From assembly GCA_937951345.1 (NCBI GenBank), contig CALFCF010000022.1, forward strand, positions 1 through 61,307: a DNA stretch of 61,307 bases, written 5' to 3'. The DNA comes from an uncultured Granulosicoccaceae bacterium (GTDB lineage Bacteria; Pseudomonadota; Gammaproteobacteria; Granulosicoccales; Granulosicoccaceae). A program made the position numbers and the translations under genes. Shown one piece after another: positions 37,301 through 46,325 of this stretch; positions within the stretch are counted from its first letter, which is position 1; each line of letters starts with the position of its first letter. The notes beneath the pieces were generated by a model. The model was not told where the DNA came from. It did not search any database and saw nothing but the letters and a program-made list of their open reading frames with translations.

Positions 37301-38551
37301 TTATTTTTTTACATACTGTTTAGCGATTAATGATAACAGCGTATCTGCCACTTGCTGTTTTGGTGCTTTGGCAATAGTGGTATGCCCGTCGTCACGCCAG
37401 AAAACTTCCAGTGAATTGGTATTCGAGCCAAACACGACTTCATCGTTTTGAACCACCGGGTTGGCAGCAATCATGTGCAGGTTCTTCTTTTTTAGTTTTT
37501 CTCTTGCGTAAGCTTCGACGTCGTTCGTTTCAGCAGCAAAACCAACGCAAAACGGAGGCTTGGGCAATGCGGCAACTGTTGCGAGTATGTCTTGCGTGCG
37601 CTTTAGTTGCAGTGTCATATTCGCATGGTTCTTTTTTATTTTGCGATCAGCAATTTCGGCAACACAATAATCGGCTACTGCAGCGACAGCAATGAATATA
37701 TCGCAATCATTGGTTTCAGCCATAACTGCGTCAAGCATATCTGCAGCTGATGAAACATTGATGCGCGTTACTCCTTTAGGTGTATCCATGCAAACGGGGC
37801 CTGATATCAAAAAAACTTCGGCACCGAGTGCTGCTGCACTTTGCGCAACAGAAAATCCCATCTTGCCAGAACTGTTGTTACTTAGAAATCTGACGGGGTC
37901 CAGTTGTTCCTGTGTAGGGCCGGCAGTTATAACAACTTTTACACCGGATAAAACACCATCGGTTGCTGTAGGTTGTGCTCTTGTTCCGTTGCGCGATAAC
38001 AAACCGCTAAGCTCTTGACGAAGCTCTAGAGGTTCAAGCATACGACCTGCGCCGGTCTCTCCGCAGGCCTGATCACCCGACCCTGGACCGAGTATGTGTA
38101 CGCCACGGGTTTTCAGGGTTTCGATATTGCTAGCCGTTGCTGCATTTGCCCACATGACGCGATTCATGGCAGGTGCAACAGCAAGTGGTGCTTCAGATGC
38201 CAGACATACGGTCGAGAGCAGATCGTCTGCCATGCCTTGTGCGAGCTTTGCAATTGTATTGGCAGTTGCTGGCGCTATCAGAATTACATCGGCCCAGCGA
38301 GCCAGTTCAATGTGTCCCATAGCAGCTTCTGCCTGAGGATCGAGCAGATCGGTATGTACTGGATGGGCAGACAGTGCCTGGAAAGTCAGAGGCGTGACAA
38401 ATTCGCGGGCCGCATTGGTCATAACCACGCGCACGAGCGCACCTGCCTCAATCAGTTTGCGAACCAGATCGGCGCTTTTGTATACGCTAATGCCGCCGCA
38501 TACACCAAGCAGTACATGCTGGCCTTGAAGATGATGAAGGTTCTCGTTCAT
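37301..38551 (-). CDS. coaBC: Bifunctional phosphopantothenoylcysteine decarboxylase / phosphopantothenate--cysteine ligase
   Basis: Two steps of coenzyme A synthesis in one polypeptide of 416 residues. The N-terminal flavoprotein half (CoaC) begins LLGVCGGISVYKSADLVRKL and has the active-site PAMNRVMW and the substrate flap GSGDQACGETGAGRM. The C-terminal half (CoaB) carries VVITAGPTQEQLDPVRFLSN and the SSGKMGF motif, then KIKKNHANMTLQLKRTQDIL. It reads away from radC, its usual divergent neighbour. Confidence 0.96.
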   Translation of the reverse strand: MNENLHHLQGQHVLLGVCGGISVYKSADLVRKLIEAGALVRVVMTNAAREFVTPLTFQALSAHPVHTDLLDPQAEAAMGHIELARWADVILIAPATANTIAKLAQGMADDLLSTVCLASEAPLAVAPAMNRVMWANAATASNIETLKTRGVHILGPGSGDQACGETGAGRMLEPLELRQELSGLLSRNGTRAQPTATDGVLSGVKVVITAGPTQEQLDPVRFLSNNSSGKMGFSVAQSAAALGAEVFLISGPVCMDTPKGVTRINVSSAADMLDAVMAETNDCDIFIAVAAVADYCVAEIADRKIKKNHANMTLQLKRTQDILATVAALPKPPFCVGFAAETNDVEAYAREKLKKKNLHMIAANPVVQNDEVVFGSNTNSLEVFWRDDGHTTIAKAPKQQVADTLLSLIAKQYVKK

Positions 38552-38809
38552 CTGGTGATTTTAACAGTCCTGCAGGTGTTGAGACCATGTCAGGTTACAC
38601 CGCAACAGGCGGAGTAACGTGAATTTGCGTGTCGCAATCGTGTTGTGCAATGGCTGTGCCGGTTGTTTATTGCTTGTTCTTGCTGATACCATCGGATCGT
38701 ACCGGCTTTAATTTCACTCATTGATTGACGCCGGGTATTGGATAAGGAAAGCCAATCAGATTTGTCTGATGCTGGTTTTAACGGATTGAAACAACTTCAA
38801 GGATGGATT

Positions 38810-39484
38810 ATGGGAATCATGGATTGGCCTGCGCTCGACAGGCCGCGGGAGAAACTGTCTGCGCTGGGAGCTCGGACACTGAGCGATGCTGAATTAGTCG
38901 CTATCTTGTTGCGTAGCGGCAGTGGCGGTAAAAACGCAGTTGATGTTGCCCGTCATGCACTGATGGAAGCGGGTGGAATTACTCAACTATCGCAACTGTC
39001 GCGACGAAAATACTGTCAAATCCCCGGGCTTGGCCCTGCATCGTTTGCACTGTTACATGCAGCACTTGAAATAGCACGACGCCAGGCACTGGAAACACTG
39101 GAGCGTGGTGATGCGTTGTCTTCGCCTGCTGCAGTTAAACGTTTTTTGGCACTTCAACTAGGCGGCGCTGATTACGAAATATTTGTTGCCTTGTTTCTGG
39201 ACAATCGCCACCGGGTTATTTCCTGTGACGAATTGTTCCGCGGAACAATAGACGGTGCAGCTGTTTATCCGCGTGAGGTGCTTAAGCGTTGTCTGGCGGC
39301 AAATGCAGCAGCAGTTATTTTTGCGCACAATCATCCCAGCGGTGTAGCAGAGCCCTCTGATGCAGATATCAGCATTACAAAAAAACTGTCCGACGCGCTG
39401 GCGCTGATTGACGTACGGGTGCTGGATCACATGATTGTCGGTCGTGGTTCACAGACCTCACTCGCTGAACGTGGTCTCTTGTAG
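38810..39484 (+). CDS. radC: RadC family JAB-domain protein
   Basis: About 224 residues from ATG 38810, which has AAGGA just upstream; a frame from TTG 38738 is open but not family-like. The N terminus begins MDWPALDRPREKL and has a helix-hairpin-helix region (IPGLGPASFALLHAA). The C-terminal MPN/JAB domain has the metal-binding HNHPSGVAEPSDAD and the Ser/Asp that follow, plus VLDHMIVG. The true role of RadC is unresolved; a DNA repair role was not confirmed. Normally rpmB and rpmG follow; they do not here. Confidence 0.93.
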   Translation: MGIMDWPALDRPREKLSALGARTLSDAELVAILLRSGSGGKNAVDVARHALMEAGGITQLSQLSRRKYCQIPGLGPASFALLHAALEIARRQALETLERGDALSSPAAVKRFLALQLGGADYEIFVALFLDNRHRVISCDELFRGTIDGAAVYPREVLKRCLAANAAAVIFAHNHPSGVAEPSDADISITKKLSDALALIDVRVLDHMIVGRGSQTSLAERGLL

Positions 39485-39833
39485 GCAGTTGTTACAGATT
39501 GTATCTGTGAACTACTCGCATGCATTGCCTGTAGGCAACACAACCGGGGCATTTTGGGCCGGTTTTGCCAATAATCGCTGTTTGTGGCGTTTCGCGGTGG
39601 TAATGATTAGTTGCATTAATAATGCTGAGCAATTATTTGCGTCTAAATCCTGTTCATTCGACATATACTCATCCCGATACATAGCTTATCTGTTGGAATC
39701 AGCAAAATTACAACTGGTGAATTTACAGACAGTGAAACTGCTATAAAAAAATTGGCTAAATGCGCAGTGTTGTTTAAATAGTCGATTTAATGATATCGAT
39801 TGGATACTTAGCGCTACATCGTAGATATATACT
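39485..39833. other. 349-base gap with three hairpins after radC
   Basis: Three consecutive short hairpins follow radC: ACAGAT-TGT-ATCTGT at 39494-39508, TTGCC-TGTA-GGCAA near 39525-39538, and AACCGG / CCGGTT at 39542-39564 followed by TTTT. The last may terminate radC transcription. The remainder, to 39833, is A+T-rich and without a supported gene. The ribosomal genes rpmB and rpmG usually found after radC are absent. Confidence 0.55.
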
Positions 39834-40097
39834 TTGAGTTATAAAGCCGTGGAAAATGACAAACCAAAATTGCTGCCATTGATTTTCAGGCGTGATATCG
39901 TCACGCGATCATTAGTCATTGCAGTGGTTGTGGGTACGATACTCAATCTGATCAATCAGGGCGATGTGCTGTCCGGTAGTGTTGCGTTTAACTGGATTAA
40001 ATGTATTCTGACGTATATGGTTCCCTACTGTGTTTCAACTTATGGTGCGGTCACTGCGATCCTGAGTATGAATAAAATGTCTGCCGAGGCTGCGTAA
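39834..40097 (+). CDS. nrtS: NrtS-family nitrate/nitrite transporter
   Basis: An 87-residue membrane protein with two helices (about residues 27-45 and 55-75). The sequence VVVGTILNLINQGD and the second-helix ILTYMVPYCVSTYGAVTAI match the small NrtS family, reported to move nitrate and nitrite. The start is unclear: TTG 39834 opens the frame, while a GTG five codons downstream is an alternative; no strong ribosome-binding site is seen. No nitrate reductase is encoded nearby. Confidence 0.8.
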   Translation: MSYKAVENDKPKLLPLIFRRDIVTRSLVIAVVVGTILNLINQGDVLSGSVAFNWIKCILTYMVPYCVSTYGAVTAILSMNKMSAEAA

Positions 40098-40237
40098 GCT
40101 TCTCGTTAGGCAGTCTTCCAGCAAGATGACCAGGTCTACAATCTTTTCAAGTCCGTCTTTTCCCTGAGCGTGTAACTGAATCTACGCAGACGCGTTTTTC
40201 AGTTGTTGTACCTCCATTGCATTTCAAGCGTAGACAT

Positions 40238-40274
40238 CAACCGGACAGACTCATAGACTGGAGTTGTCTGGTTG
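40238..40274 (+). promoter_or_regulatory. Hairpin in the pdxJ leader
   Basis: CAACCGGACA pairs with TGTCTGGTTG, and an inner CTC with GAG, giving about 14 pairs (two G-U) with one bulge and an 8-base loop. It ends 19 bases before the pdxJ start codon. It could affect pdxJ translation or be an operator; there is no T run. Confidence 0.45.
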
Positions 40275-40293
40275 AATTTCATTAGCTGCAATT

Positions 40294-41034
40294 ATGGCAA
40301 CTGCTCTTTCTGTAAATCTAAACGCGGTAGCACAAATACGTAACCGACGCGATTTACCCTGGCCATCGGTAACTGGCTTAGGTCGAACCGCGATGCGTTG
40401 CGGTGCTCACGGATTAACCGTGCACCCAAGACCTGATCAACGTCATATACGTTTCAGTGATTTACCGGATATACGCAAACTTCTGGACCAGGAATTTCCA
40501 GACGGTGAATTTAATATTGAGGGTTACCCGACACCACAATTCGTTGACCTGGTGATGGACAATCAACCGGATCAAGTAACGCTAGTCCCTGATGATCCCG
40601 CTCAGGCGACGTCTGATCATGGCTGGGATTTCCGCAAAGATGGAGCGATGCTGGCAGATGTAATAGGTACGCTGAAAGCGGCCGGGATGCGCGTTTCTGT
40701 ATTTGTTAATCCTGAGCCGGCTGACATGGCGTTAGCCAGAGGGACAGGTACCGATCGCGTCGAGTTGTACACCGGACCTTACGGCGCCTGCTTTCATGAT
40801 GAGCCGGGTGCAGATGTGCAACTAAAACTGTTGATCGATACAGCCCGTGCAGCCAGAGAGTCAGGTCTTGGTGTAAATGCCGGTCATGATTTGACTGTCG
40901 ACAATTTGCCCGCGCTGTGCCGCGCTATACCGGACATTGCAGAGGTTTCCATCGGTCATGCGCTTACAGCGCTGGCGCTTGAACATGGGATGGCGGGTGC
41001 CGTAAAACAATACCTGAATGTTCTTGGCGGTTAA
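40294..41034 (+). CDS. pdxJ: Pyridoxine 5'-phosphate synthase
   Basis: Condenses 1-deoxyxylulose 5-phosphate with 3-amino-2-oxopropyl phosphate to give pyridoxine 5'-phosphate. The 246-residue TIM barrel starts with [15 protein letters not shown], then [14 protein letters not shown], the phosphate-binding [25 protein letters not shown], and the C-terminal [13 protein letters not shown] and [13 protein letters not shown]. Full length. In many gammaproteobacteria pdxJ follows recO; here it stands alone behind nrtS. Confidence 0.96.
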   Translation: MATALSVNLNAVAQIRNRRDLPWPSVTGLGRTAMRCGAHGLTVHPRPDQRHIRFSDLPDIRKLLDQEFPDGEFNIEGYPTPQFVDLVMDNQPDQVTLVPDDPAQATSDHGWDFRKDGAMLADVIGTLKAAGMRVSVFVNPEPADMALARGTGTDRVELYTGPYGACFHDEPGADVQLKLLIDTARAARESGLGVNAGHDLTVDNLPALCRAIPDIAEVSIGHALTALALEHGMAGAVKQYLNVLGG

Positions 41035-41076
41035 CTGTGTAGTTGGGCTGATCTGTATTGCTACACAACTTCCGCT

Positions 41077-41847
41077 TCAGTGATTATCGCGTCGTTTACG
41101 CAACTCGGTAAATACCTCAAGGTCACTGGCTGATTCCATCCCGAGGTGCTGGCGTATACCACCATCGTTTGCGCGCAAAAACGGGTTGGTTGCCAGTTCT
41201 TCGGATAATGTGGTTGGAATTGTCGGTTGATCTGTGGCGCGGAGGCTCCGCACGTTTTTCATTCTGGTCTTGAGTTCTACGTTCGCTGGATCAACTCCTT
41301 CTGCGAAACTTCCGTTCGTCTCTGTGTATTCATGACTGCAATAGATAACCGTCTCTGCTGGCAGCTGTCTGAGTTTTGCAAGACTGTTGAACATGGTTTC
41401 AGCATCACCTTCGAATAATCGGCCACATCCCATGGCGAAGAGCGTGTCTCCGGTGAATACAACACCTGCTTCAGGCAAATAATAATTAAGCATATCGAGC
41501 GTGTGACCCGGCGTGTGTAGAACGTTTACCTGGTGATTGCCGATCTTGAAAGTTTCTCCGTCGGTCACGGTTTTATCAATGCCACCGAGCTGCGAGGCTG
41601 AATTACCGGGGCCGATTACCGTTGCACCTGTTGCTAATTTCAGTGCATCAAGTCCACCCGTATGATCTGCATGGTGGTGTGTAATCAAAATGTGATCGAG
41701 CTTCCAGCCGGTACTCTCAAGTGCTGCTATGACTGCATCGGCATCACCGCAATCAATACAGGCAGTGGTGGCCGTTTCCGCATCGTGCAGCAACACACCG
41801 TAGTTGTCGGACATGTACGGGAACTGGTGAAATTGGATTGCAGCCAT
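41077..41847 (-). CDS. gloB: Hydroxyacylglutathione hydrolase (glyoxalase II)
   Basis: Releases D-lactate and glutathione from S-lactoylglutathione, the second step of methylglyoxal detoxification. The 256-residue protein has the metallo-beta-lactamase motif THHHADHTGG, the metal ligands in HTPGHT, FTGDTLFAMGCGRLFEG and YCSHEYTETN. It lies downstream of gloA on the same strand with a 79-base gap, so both glyoxalases are likely co-transcribed. Confidence 0.96.
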   Translation of the reverse strand: MAAIQFHQFPYMSDNYGVLLHDAETATTACIDCGDADAVIAALESTGWKLDHILITHHHADHTGGLDALKLATGATVIGPGNSASQLGGIDKTVTDGETFKIGNHQVNVLHTPGHTLDMLNYYLPEAGVVFTGDTLFAMGCGRLFEGDAETMFNSLAKLRQLPAETVIYCSHEYTETNGSFAEGVDPANVELKTRMKNVRSLRATDQPTIPTTLSEELATNPFLRANDGGIRQHLGMESASDLEVFTELRKRRDNH

Positions 41848-41926
41848 AAGTTCTAAATTCTCGATCGTATTTCAATCGTTTGCAGGTGGTCGGTGTGTAT
41901 GAAATGTCTACCTGGTACCGGGTCAG

Positions 41927-42367
41927 TTACCAGCTTCCTGTGTTTTCCATCGAAGACCAGGGCTCCGCAGCGGCAAGTGAATCACCTTCCTGGAGTAACT
42001 CTATAGATATATTGTCGGGTGATTTAATAAATGCCATGCGACCATCGCGGGGTGGTCGGTTGATGACGACGCCCGCGTCCATCAACTTCTGGCAAGTTTC
42101 ATAGATATTATCAACCTTGAAAGCCAGGTGTCCGAAGTTACGCCCGGTATCGTACGATTCCGGTTCCCAGTTGAACGTCAGCTCAAGTTCAGGTGCGTTA
42201 TTTGTTACGGAACTTTGTTCGTCTTTAGGTGCTGCAAGAAATATTAAAGTAAATTTACCTTCCGGCACTTCCTTGCGACGTGTTTCAACCATGCCTAGTT
42301 TGTTGCAGTAAAAATCCAGTGACTCGTCGACATCGCGAACCCGTACCATGGTGTGTAAATAGCGCAT
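41927..42367 (-). CDS. gloA: Lactoylglutathione lyase (glyoxalase I)
   Basis: Isomerises the methylglyoxal-glutathione hemithioacetal to S-lactoylglutathione. The 146-residue VOC-fold protein has the metal-binding [20 protein letters not shown] start (His 5), ELELTFNWE (Glu), the [12 protein letters not shown] motif (His) and SIELLQEG (Glu). Full length for the bacterial Ni-type enzyme. Followed by gloB, a logical pairing that is not universal. Confidence 0.95.
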   Translation of the reverse strand: MRYLHTMVRVRDVDESLDFYCNKLGMVETRRKEVPEGKFTLIFLAAPKDEQSSVTNNAPELELTFNWEPESYDTGRNFGHLAFKVDNIYETCQKLMDAGVVINRPPRDGRMAFIKSPDNISIELLQEGDSLAAAEPWSSMENTGSW

Positions 42368-42610
42368 AAATCCAGCCTCTTTATGTCTCTGTGTGTGTAT
42401 GGAAGGCTATGCCGCAACAGCCGGTGGCTTACAGACTGTTCGTTTACCATTGGCAATGCCCTGATATTCTTGATGATAACAGAGTCTGAAAATATGTTGA
42501 GTCCCGCTGTTAAGGGATTTCAGGTTGCTGGTTTGGTAGCAACAACATATCGCTTACGCTGATCAGAATCGAATAAAAAAACCGGACAAACTTTGGATAA
42601 ATCGCAGGCG

Positions 42611-42638
42611 AAAAAAAAGGGCGCCAAAAGCGCCCTTT
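42611..42638 (-). terminator. Rho-independent terminator of the OmpA-family gene
   Basis: On the minus strand the stem GGGCGC / GCGCCC with a five-base loop is followed by a run of eight T residues. It starts 23 bases after the stop of the OmpA-family gene. Confidence 0.9.
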
Positions 42639-42660
42639 CCTTGAAGCGAGGATAGCTACG

Positions 42661-43332
42661 TTAGTTGAAGGTCATGCGCGACACTTCCACGTTGACATCA
42701 ACCCGTCGGTTAGCTGCACGCCCCTCCGGTGTTTCGTTATTGGCGAGTGGTTGCAGCTCACCGAAACCAGCAGAGCTAATAGGTACATCTCCGTAGCTCT
42801 CACCAATTATACCGGCGACAGTTGCCGCGCGGCGTTCAGACAAATCCTGATTGTATTCTTCTGAGCCGGTTGAATCCGTGTGCCCCGCGACTGATATACC
42901 GAGAATACCAGTGAAGTCCTGCATCTTAGCGACCAAGTCGTTAATGCGTGATTCTCCTTCTGCTGTAAGCACATCGGAGTCAGTATCAAACAACCCGAAT
43001 CCGTCGAGGGTCAGCGTTTCAACCTTTGCGACTGGCTGCGGCGCCGGTGTCTCAGTTGCTGGCTCTTCAACCGGTGCTTCGACCACTTCTTCCTTGGGGT
43101 CTTCTATGCCTTCACAGGCGTTTATCGTGTTCTTGCCTTTCTTGTACTGGCCCGTGCGCAGGCAACCACTCGAGGTAATCACACCAACACCACCATTAGC
43201 AGTTACATAGCCGCCACCTTCAACTTCCTGGTCGCCACCGATTTTTACGGGGTGCGCAGATGCGCTCGCAGAGAACAAGGCAACCGCAGACGCGGCCACT
43301 ATCATCACTAAGATATTTGCACTATATTTCAT
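42661..43332 (-). CDS. OmpA-family peptidoglycan-binding outer-membrane protein
   Basis: About 223 residues from ATG 43332, preceded by GAGG; the frame is open 15 codons further. The signal peptide covers roughly residues 1-26 (ending ASA|HP). After a short segment with a CLRTGQYKKGKNTINAC cysteine pair and a Pro/Glu/Ala-rich linker (about 75-100), the C-terminal OmpA domain has GHTDSTGSEEYNQDLSERRA and GRAANRRVDV, which bind the peptidoglycan diaminopimelate. The N-terminal part is too short for a beta-barrel. Probably a peptidoglycan-linked periplasmic or outer-membrane-associated protein. Confidence 0.88.
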   Translation of the reverse strand: MKYSANILVMIVAASAVALFSASASAHPVKIGGDQEVEGGGYVTANGGVGVITSSGCLRTGQYKKGKNTINACEGIEDPKEEVVEAPVEEPATETPAPQPVAKVETLTLDGFGLFDTDSDVLTAEGESRINDLVAKMQDFTGILGISVAGHTDSTGSEEYNQDLSERRAATVAGIIGESYGDVPISSAGFGELQPLANNETPEGRAANRRVDVNVEVSRMTFN

Positions 43333-43634
43333 TTCACTACCTCGGCTAACTATTGTCTTGATTGTCTTCAGAGACATCGTTTTTATTCCCAGCCCACCTG
43401 TCAGTGTTTGACGGCCGGCCCAGTGATACTTATTGTAGTCAATCCTGCGCGCTTGGCTGATAACTTTGCAGATAATTCAGCGCCCAGCAAAGCTTGATGA
43501 CATTGCGATTTATGCGCCACGCGCCTGTGAAGTCACTGTGTCACCGGGTTAATGTCAGCTTAATCGCGGGATTTTCACAACAATGCACCACTGTCTAACT
43601 GTTGATGCCAACCGAAGGAACGGTCTCGTCAATC

Positions 43635-44435
43635 ATGTCATTACCTGCAAACTGGCAATATATTGCCGCTCATCTCTCTCAAGTATGTGCGCGGGGGCAA
43701 GCCCATCTACTCAATTGCCTCAATGCTTTGTGTCAGGCCGATCTGCCTTACGATTGTTGCCTGTGCCGTGAGCCCGAGCCATCGGGAAGTCTATGCGAAA
43801 GTTGCTATCGGCTACTACCGCTCAATGTGCAGCGTTGTGGTGCGTGCGCGATACCCCATTTAACGGAAATGTCTGTTTCGACGCTCTGTACTGCCTGTAC
43901 ATCGGCACCGCCACCTTACCGGCGAGCTACTGTTCCGTTGATTTATGCATTCCCGGCGGATTACATGATCAGTCAATTTAAATATGCCGGTGATGTGGCC
44001 ATGGGGCGGGTTCTCGGGGAAATACTGGGTGACGCCTTGGTGGCTGACCTGGCAAGATCGAGCGATTCTCCCGAAATCATCGTACCCGTACCACAGTCTC
44101 CGGAAAAACTGTCGAAGCGAGGTTTTAATCAGGCGGCTGAACTCAGCCGTTTCGTCTCTATCGCAACCGGGTTACCGGTAGTTGGCGGGTTACTAATCAG
44201 AAGTAATGCCCGGCAGTACACCAGTGGCAGCCACCAGCGGCAACGTTCCAGGTCGGCGCGATTGAAACTCAACCAGCAGGGTTTTGACTGTACGCAGAAG
44301 TTAGCGCAGCGCGTGTTATTGATTGATGATGTGATGACAACAGGGACAACATTGTCGGCCGCAACCCGCGCGTTACACGATGCTGGTGTGAAAGTTGTGG
44401 ATGTAGCAGCGGTTGCGCGTACCCCTTTTGGTTAA
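43635..44435 (+). CDS. comF: ComF family phosphoribosyltransferase-like protein
   Basis: About 266 residues, beginning MSLPANWQY at ATG 43635; an in-frame ATG ten codons upstream is possible. The N-terminal zinc-finger has four cysteine pairs (CCLC, CESC, CGAC, CTAC), and the C-terminal phosphoribosyltransferase fold has IVPVPQSPEKLSKRGFNQA and the PRPP loop VLLIDDVMTTGTTLSAA. ComF/GntX proteins are linked to DNA uptake and use of DNA as nutrient. The small element at 44462 lies 26 bases after the stop. Confidence 0.92.
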   Translation: MSLPANWQYIAAHLSQVCARGQAHLLNCLNALCQADLPYDCCLCREPEPSGSLCESCYRLLPLNVQRCGACAIPHLTEMSVSTLCTACTSAPPPYRRATVPLIYAFPADYMISQFKYAGDVAMGRVLGEILGDALVADLARSSDSPEIIVPVPQSPEKLSKRGFNQAAELSRFVSIATGLPVVGGLLIRSNARQYTSGSHQRQRSRSARLKLNQQGFDCTQKLAQRVLLIDDVMTTGTTLSAATRALHDAGVKVVDVAAVARTPFG

Positions 44436-44461
44436 AAACTGCACGGTAGGGTTAAAACTAC

Positions 44462-44506
44462 CTAGCCTGCTCTATTCACGAACCCTTCATCAATAGAGCA
44501 GGCTAG
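44462..44506. mobile_element. 45-bp remnant: both ends of the 250-bp element joined
   Basis: CTAGCCTGCTCTATTCACGAA is joined directly to CCCTTCATCAATAGAGCAGGCTAG. These are the two ends of the element seen in full at 60001-60250, in the same orientation, with the middle 205 bases missing. The junction falls at GAA, which occurs near both break points, as expected from a deletion between short matches. The result is a near-perfect palindrome downstream of comF that could fold as an mRNA hairpin. Confidence 0.85.
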
Positions 44507-44588
44507 TTGAATGGTAAAACGATCGTACGACAACACGATTGTATGATTACAAGGTCTACGGTGACTTTTGCTGTCGTCGTTATTACTG

Positions 44589-46325
44589 TCAGTTCGCCGG
44601 GTCGTCGCGTTGCCCGGGTATCAGTACGCGTGACATTGTAGGGTCTTCAGCGAGTAATTGCGCACCGGTTCTACCGGTTTGACCACTCGCATCGGGGCTC
44701 ACTGTATTGTCAATTACCTTCTGAATGCTCTCAGGCAACACTTGCCCGATTCCCGACGCCGACTCCAGCAACGACTGTCGCTGCTGCTCCAGCTTGTCAA
44801 ACTGCTTGACTGCTTTGACGGCCGTATCATCAAGAAACTGATCGAGCCCTTGTTGCATTCCCCGTAGAGCGGCTTGTTTGTGAGTAGGTCGCAAATGATG
44901 ATGCAGCAGCCATGGGATAAACCAGGCGCAGCCGGCCAGCATCAAAGTATGCGTTGCAAAGCTGAATCCCAGATAACCGTCAGCAGTACTGGCGTTTACA
45001 AAACGGTAAATCAATTGATAAAGAGCCCATGACAGGACCACTGCCGGCAACAGAATACGGAGCATACGTAGCAACTGACAGATACGACGTTGCAGCGGTG
45101 TGCCCGGTTGTGCAAGGGATTGTTCTGTTGCTTGCCGGATGGCGTCGGTTGCAGGTCCGGCTACCGATACTGACAGCGGGTGCAATGTCTGTTTCGCGGC
45201 ATCGAGTGGAATACCGTGTGCGACGAGGGACTGTACGCCTTTATCTATGCCACTATTAAATGTGTCAACAAATGACTGATCAACTAATTCCTGTTCGGGT
45301 AATGTCGGGACCTTGTAATCATCCTGTTTATCCCGCCTGAACGCGTCGAGTAACCGCGTGAGAAGACTTTTATCGAGAGCGCCGAACGGTTCAGCAAATT
45401 TGCGGAATTTCCACTCCATTGAATTTGCTAACGTTGTTTTTGAGTTGTCCCAGCCTGTTTGCCAAGTGCCTGCGATTTGTGCGATGTCCCGAGCTGATTG
45501 CAAAGGCTGCACGGTTTGTTCTAGCCGGGTAAAAGCCTGTTGAATTCTAACCAGCACACCATGTTGCTCCAGTTTACGGATAATCTGTTTATCTGCAAAT
45601 TTCAAAATGGATGTAGCGAATTCATTAAATTCATCTCCATTAGGTTTGTCTTCATTCTGACTGCAGTCAGTGCAGAATATCAAAGGATCCTGCAATCCAG
45701 CGCTCTGAAGCTGTTGACGAAAACCGTTACGTTGTTCTTCATTGCCGCGATCCCAGTGATTGATCACGAAGGCCCATGCATGACGTTGTGCGTTTTTAAG
45801 TAACAACCGCCAACCGGTGTCGTCACGGTAGCGTTCAGGGCTGACAACGTAAACCAGCATGTCGATATGTGGCATCCAGTCGTTGACCAATGTGTGATTG
45901 CTTGTCTCGACGCTGTCGAAGTCCGGCATATCAATCCACAAAACATTTCGGTAAACATCATTGCTGTGTGTTGCTTTGGATATTTTATCTGTTGGTAATT
46001 CAGGAGGCAGATTGCCGAGAGTGATCTCATGGTGGAAGTACAATGTGATTTCCATGGATGTAGGGCGCACCGCACTTGCCGTTGCTACTGCCTCTTTTGC
46101 CAATCGGTTGAGTAAACTGCTCTTACCCACACCTGTGCCGCCGAAGAACGCGACAACCAGTGGTCTTTCTGCTTGCGTGAATAGTTGGGCAGGGCTGTGC
46201 AAATCCTCTGGTGGGATTTCAGGCATTTGACTGTCCGAGAGCCAACCAGCGGAAACTGCTTTTTGTCCCCAGTCCGTGAGTGATTTACCCAGTGTTGCAA
46301 TCGGATCAGACATGTTGTCAGACAT
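44589..46325 (-). CDS. Dynamin-like membrane GTPase A
   Basis: A 578-residue GTPase. The P-loop GGTGVGKSS is at 62-70, G3 is DMPDF with D132, and the G4 position reads NHWD (189-192) in place of NKxD. Long helical regions follow, with two hydrophobic segments at about 425-450 and 465-490 (LLPAVVLSWALYQLIYRF, LMLAGCAWFIPWLL), an arrangement like bacterial dynamin-like proteins. The start overlaps the stop of GTPase B by eight bases; a second ATG four codons in is possible. Likely acts with GTPase B in the inner membrane. The function is unknown. Confidence 0.75.
   Translation of the reverse strand: MSDNMSDPIATLGKSLTDWGQKAVSAGWLSDSQMPEIPPEDLHSPAQLFTQAERPLVVAFFGGTGVGKSSLLNRLAKEAVATASAVRPTSMEITLYFHHEITLGNLPPELPTDKISKATHSNDVYRNVLWIDMPDFDSVETSNHTLVNDWMPHIDMLVYVVSPERYRDDTGWRLLLKNAQRHAWAFVINHWDRGNEEQRNGFRQQLQSAGLQDPLIFCTDCSQNEDKPNGDEFNEFATSILKFADKQIIRKLEQHGVLVRIQQAFTRLEQTVQPLQSARDIAQIAGTWQTGWDNSKTTLANSMEWKFRKFAEPFGALDKSLLTRLLDAFRRDKQDDYKVPTLPEQELVDQSFVDTFNSGIDKGVQSLVAHGIPLDAAKQTLHPLSVSVAGPATDAIRQATEQSLAQPGTPLQRRICQLLRMLRILLPAVVLSWALYQLIYRFVNASTADGYLGFSFATHTLMLAGCAWFIPWLLHHHLRPTHKQAALRGMQQGLDQFLDDTAVKAVKQFDKLEQQRQSLLESASGIGQVLPESIQKVIDNTVSPDASGQTGRTGAQLLAEDPTMSRVLIPGQRDDPAN

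Noticed and set aside
42144-44181. Alternative frames over comF, OmpA and gloA regions
   Set aside because: They are frame shadows of well-supported genes with clear family motifs.
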